From Bacteroidia bacterium (GTDB lineage: Bacteria > Bacteroidota > Bacteroidia > J057): 64,000 nt of DNA. Every line of letters begins with the position of its first letter. Position 1 is the first letter of the stretch. Positions 62,346 to 64,000 of this stretch are shown one piece after another. The notes beneath the pieces were generated by a model. The model was not told the DNA's origin. It was given only the letters and a program-made list of their open reading frames with translations, and made no database searches. The position numbers and the translations under genes were made by a program. The DNA lies in the NCBI GenBank assembly GCA_030430575.1, contig JAUIKF010000036.1:1-64000 (forward strand). Direction: 5' to 3'.

Positions 62346-63161
62346 ATGAAACGCCAGCCCATCCTCTATGCCGATCTGCTCGACATGCGCTACGAAGGCC
62401 ACGAAAAGGCCTACGGCGCTTATCCTTTGCGCAAGCATCAGCCTTGGTATCTTTTTACCGCTTTTGCGGTGGTGGGAGGATTGTTTCTAGTGACGGCATT
62501 TGCTGTGGAGAGGTGGGGCGGGACAAATAAAGAGAATTCCCCTTTGCAAATAGTTGATTTATGTCTGTGTCTATATGACTTTGATACATACAAAATACAA
62601 GAAATTGGCGAGTTAATTCCCGAAAAAATAGAACCAGAAGCATTGGGTTTCCGAACGCCCCAACCCGCCGACCGCGTACGCGTCGAAGGTCCGAAAGTCA
62701 TCCCTTTGCCGCCTCAGGCAGGAAATGTCCTGCTGGACTGGAGCAAAGCGATAGAAGCGGATACACTTGAAGAGGAAGAGGGATTCGACACCTGTTTATG
62801 CATGATTCCCGATGAAGGCGATGGAGATAGAGCAGATTGCATGTGCATATATGAAGAGGATAATCCATCGGGACCACTCGTCTTTGAACCCCCACTCCCC
62901 ATCAACCTCGAGGAAGTGAGAGCGGCGATTCCCTATCCAGAATGGGCGGCCCATGAGCGGATAGAGGGGAAAGTGACTTTTCGGGTATTGATTGATAAAC
63001 AAGGTAATTACCGCCGTCATAAGGTACTTCATTATGACCATCCTTCGCTGCTGGAAGGCTGTGACCCTCACATCCAGCGGTTGAAGTTCACACCTGCTGT
63101 TGCTAGTGGAAAGCCGATTGTCACTTGGATGGAGGTGCCTATTGTGTTTGAATTGCTGTAA
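62346..63161 (+). CDS. TonB-family protein with Cys-rich acidic linker
   Basis: 271 residues from MKRQPILYADLLDMRYEG; the TTG at 62337 is less likely. The head keeps the YGAYPLRKHQPWY signature, then one transmembrane helix (FTAFAVVGGLFLVTAFAV). The linker is unusual: DLCLCLYDF and FDTCLCMIPDE, then ADCMCIYEED, that is C-x-C pairs in acidic surroundings instead of Pro-rich spacer. The TonB-C domain (PLPINLEEVRAAIPYPEWA to MEVPIVFELL) has GNYRRH. The cysteines could bind metal or form disulfides. Confidence 0.82.
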   Translation: MKRQPILYADLLDMRYEGHEKAYGAYPLRKHQPWYLFTAFAVVGGLFLVTAFAVERWGGTNKENSPLQIVDLCLCLYDFDTYKIQEIGELIPEKIEPEALGFRTPQPADRVRVEGPKVIPLPPQAGNVLLDWSKAIEADTLEEEEGFDTCLCMIPDEGDGDRADCMCIYEEDNPSGPLVFEPPLPINLEEVRAAIPYPEWAAHERIEGKVTFRVLIDKQGNYRRHKVLHYDHPSLLEGCDPHIQRLKFTPAVASGKPIVTWMEVPIVFELL

Positions 63162-63215
63162 GGGAGGGGGGAATTTGATGTGGAAGGCAATTTAGTTTAT
63201 TAATGTGAAAAATTC

Positions 63216-63249
63216 ACTATTGCGACGGGTTTAAACCCGTCGCAATAGT
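63216..63249. repeat. Perfect 34-bp palindrome
   Basis: ACTATTGCGACGGGTTT is directly followed by its exact reverse complement, ending 15 bp before the next gene's ATG. It has no loop and no T-run. It resembles the GTAACAGG and ACCCAACAGATT palindromes at 6381-6464 in size and setting. The rest of this ~100-bp gap shows nothing else. Confidence 0.7.
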
Positions 63250-63264
63250 AGCAACATACACCCC

Positions 63265-64000
63265 ATGAAGCACCGCATCCTCTACGCCGATCTGCTCGAC
63301 ATGCGCTACGAAGGCCGCGAAAAGGCCTACGGCGCTTATCCCTTGCGCAAGCATCAGCCGTGGTATCTCTTCACCGCTTTTGCGGTGGTGGGAGGGGTAT
63401 TTTTATTGATGGCCTTTACGGTGGCGGAATTAGGAGGAGGAGAATTGCAAGAAGATAAGCGGATCATTGATCATCCCAGGGTAGTGGTATTGCCAAAGGC
63501 CTCTTTCCCTGCTGAGGAATATTCCCTTTCCCCAACCCCTCCCAAAAGGAAAAGGGTTAAGGAGATTTTTAGGATCCCTCAACCCACCAAAATCCTTTTA
63601 CCAGAAGCCCCCAAATCCATCGCCCCTAACCTAGATCGGGCCATCCTCGATTGGGTGACTTATGTGCCTTCGATTGGCTATGAGGACCAATGCGGCTGTG
63701 ATGATGGTTTTATTGATGTTCCTGAAGAAACCTCAAAAGGAGAACCTGAGATCATCTATGAAGTGGAACCAGATTGCACATGTGGTCTTTGGTTTGATGA
63801 GGAATTGCCCCAATCCCTCAACCTCGACGACTTCAAAAAGCGTCTAGGGCTTCCAGCGGTGACTTATCAAGAGGAAGGAAAGACAAAACTGATTGTCCGT
63901 ATTCTCATCAATAAGCAGGGCCGTTATGCCTCGCATAAGGTCATTCACTGCGATGACCCCTCGCTTCTGTATCCAGTAGAAAAACACCTCCCCATGCTGC
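63265..64000 (+). CDS. TonB-family protein with Cys-rich linker, partial
   Basis: Runs off the window end after 245 residues. The N-terminal 42 residues are nearly identical to the preceding gene (ILYADLLDMRYEG-EKAYGAYPLRKHQPWYLFTAFAVVGG), indicating recent duplication or gene conversion. The linker has a different sequence but again C-x-C pairs (DQCGCDDG, DCTCGLW), with a basic segment PPKRKRVKEIFRIP. The TonB-C domain begins PQSLNLDDFKKRLG and carries GRYASH. Sixth consecutive TonB-C gene; more may follow beyond the window. Confidence 0.85.
   Translation, partial: MKHRILYADLLDMRYEGREKAYGAYPLRKHQPWYLFTAFAVVGGVFLLMAFTVAELGGGELQEDKRIIDHPRVVVLPKASFPAEEYSLSPTPPKRKRVKEIFRIPQPTKILLPEAPKSIAPNLDRAILDWVTYVPSIGYEDQCGCDDGFIDVPEETSKGEPEIIYEVEPDCTCGLWFDEELPQSLNLDDFKKRLGLPAVTYQEEGKTKLIVRILINKQGRYASHKVIHCDDPSLLYPVEKHLPML

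Overview
The window comes from a member of the Bacteroidota, most likely a Saprospiria/Chitinophagia-like lineage (the lineage is inference). Evidence: a Type IX secretion pair (PorV, PorU), three large secreted proteins with C-terminal T9SS-type sorting regions, a DUF4270 lipoprotein next to a half-length glycogen-synthase-like protein, TonB proteins with the YGAY-LR N-terminal signature, and promoters of the TTG / TAnnTTTG type. No rRNA, tRNA, CRISPR array, phage or transposase gene was seen.

Layout. 0.3-8 kb: an outer-membrane barrel protein, a DsbD-type disulfide reductase with a duplicated N-terminal domain, glucose-6-phosphate isomerase, and a GH3 glycosidase with a short C-terminus. 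8-21 kb: two large secreted proteins (triple LamG; PHP metallohydrolase plus discoidin), an unrecognised secreted protein, a seven-heme cytochrome c lipoprotein with TPRs, and a double-AAA ATPase. 21-27 kb: a calcineurin-like phosphoesterase divergent from a multi-PAS histidine kinase and a REC-kinase partner. 26.8-33 kb: tdh-glmS, DUF4270, a GT5-like half protein, then a decayed panC directly before an intact panD. 33-38 kb: an SGNH hydrolase, a choice-of-anchor protein and a small barrel. 38-43.5 kb: a four-gene minus-strand cluster (ABC ATPase, membrane protein, BamA/TamA-like barrel, zinc-ribbon protein). 43.7-51 kb: HtrA/DegQ protease, M23 endopeptidase, FAH-family enzyme, a lipoprotein, GGGP synthase and a POT peptide transporter. 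51-58 kb: a DUF479-like protein, then PorV-PorU. 58.6-64 kb: ExbD followed by six consecutive TonB-C-domain proteins, the last cut by the window edge.

The intergenic DNA is unusually rich in structured repeats. The most informative is a ~99-bp two-stem element in three copies (16.15, 59.19 and 62.14 kb). One stem shows two compensatory base-pair changes, and two copies lie inside the TonB array. Other families are GTCATTTCGACC inverted repeats, GAGCGGTCTC arrays whose edges coincide with stop codons, a 213-bp MITE-like element, a CCACGGATT element, TTATTGATT-rich inverted repeats, and short perfect palindromes.

Functional reading. PorV/PorU would process and attach the CTD-bearing proteins (LamG protein, SGNH hydrolase, choice-of-anchor protein). 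DsbD, HtrA, M23 and the BamA-like barrel are envelope maintenance functions. ExbD plus the TonB-C array suggests an expanded envelope-energising or envelope-binding family, distinguished by a G-x-Y-x-x-H signature present in all seven of its TonB-C domains. The broken panC beside an intact panD implies that pantothenate synthesis is lost, or completed by another locus.
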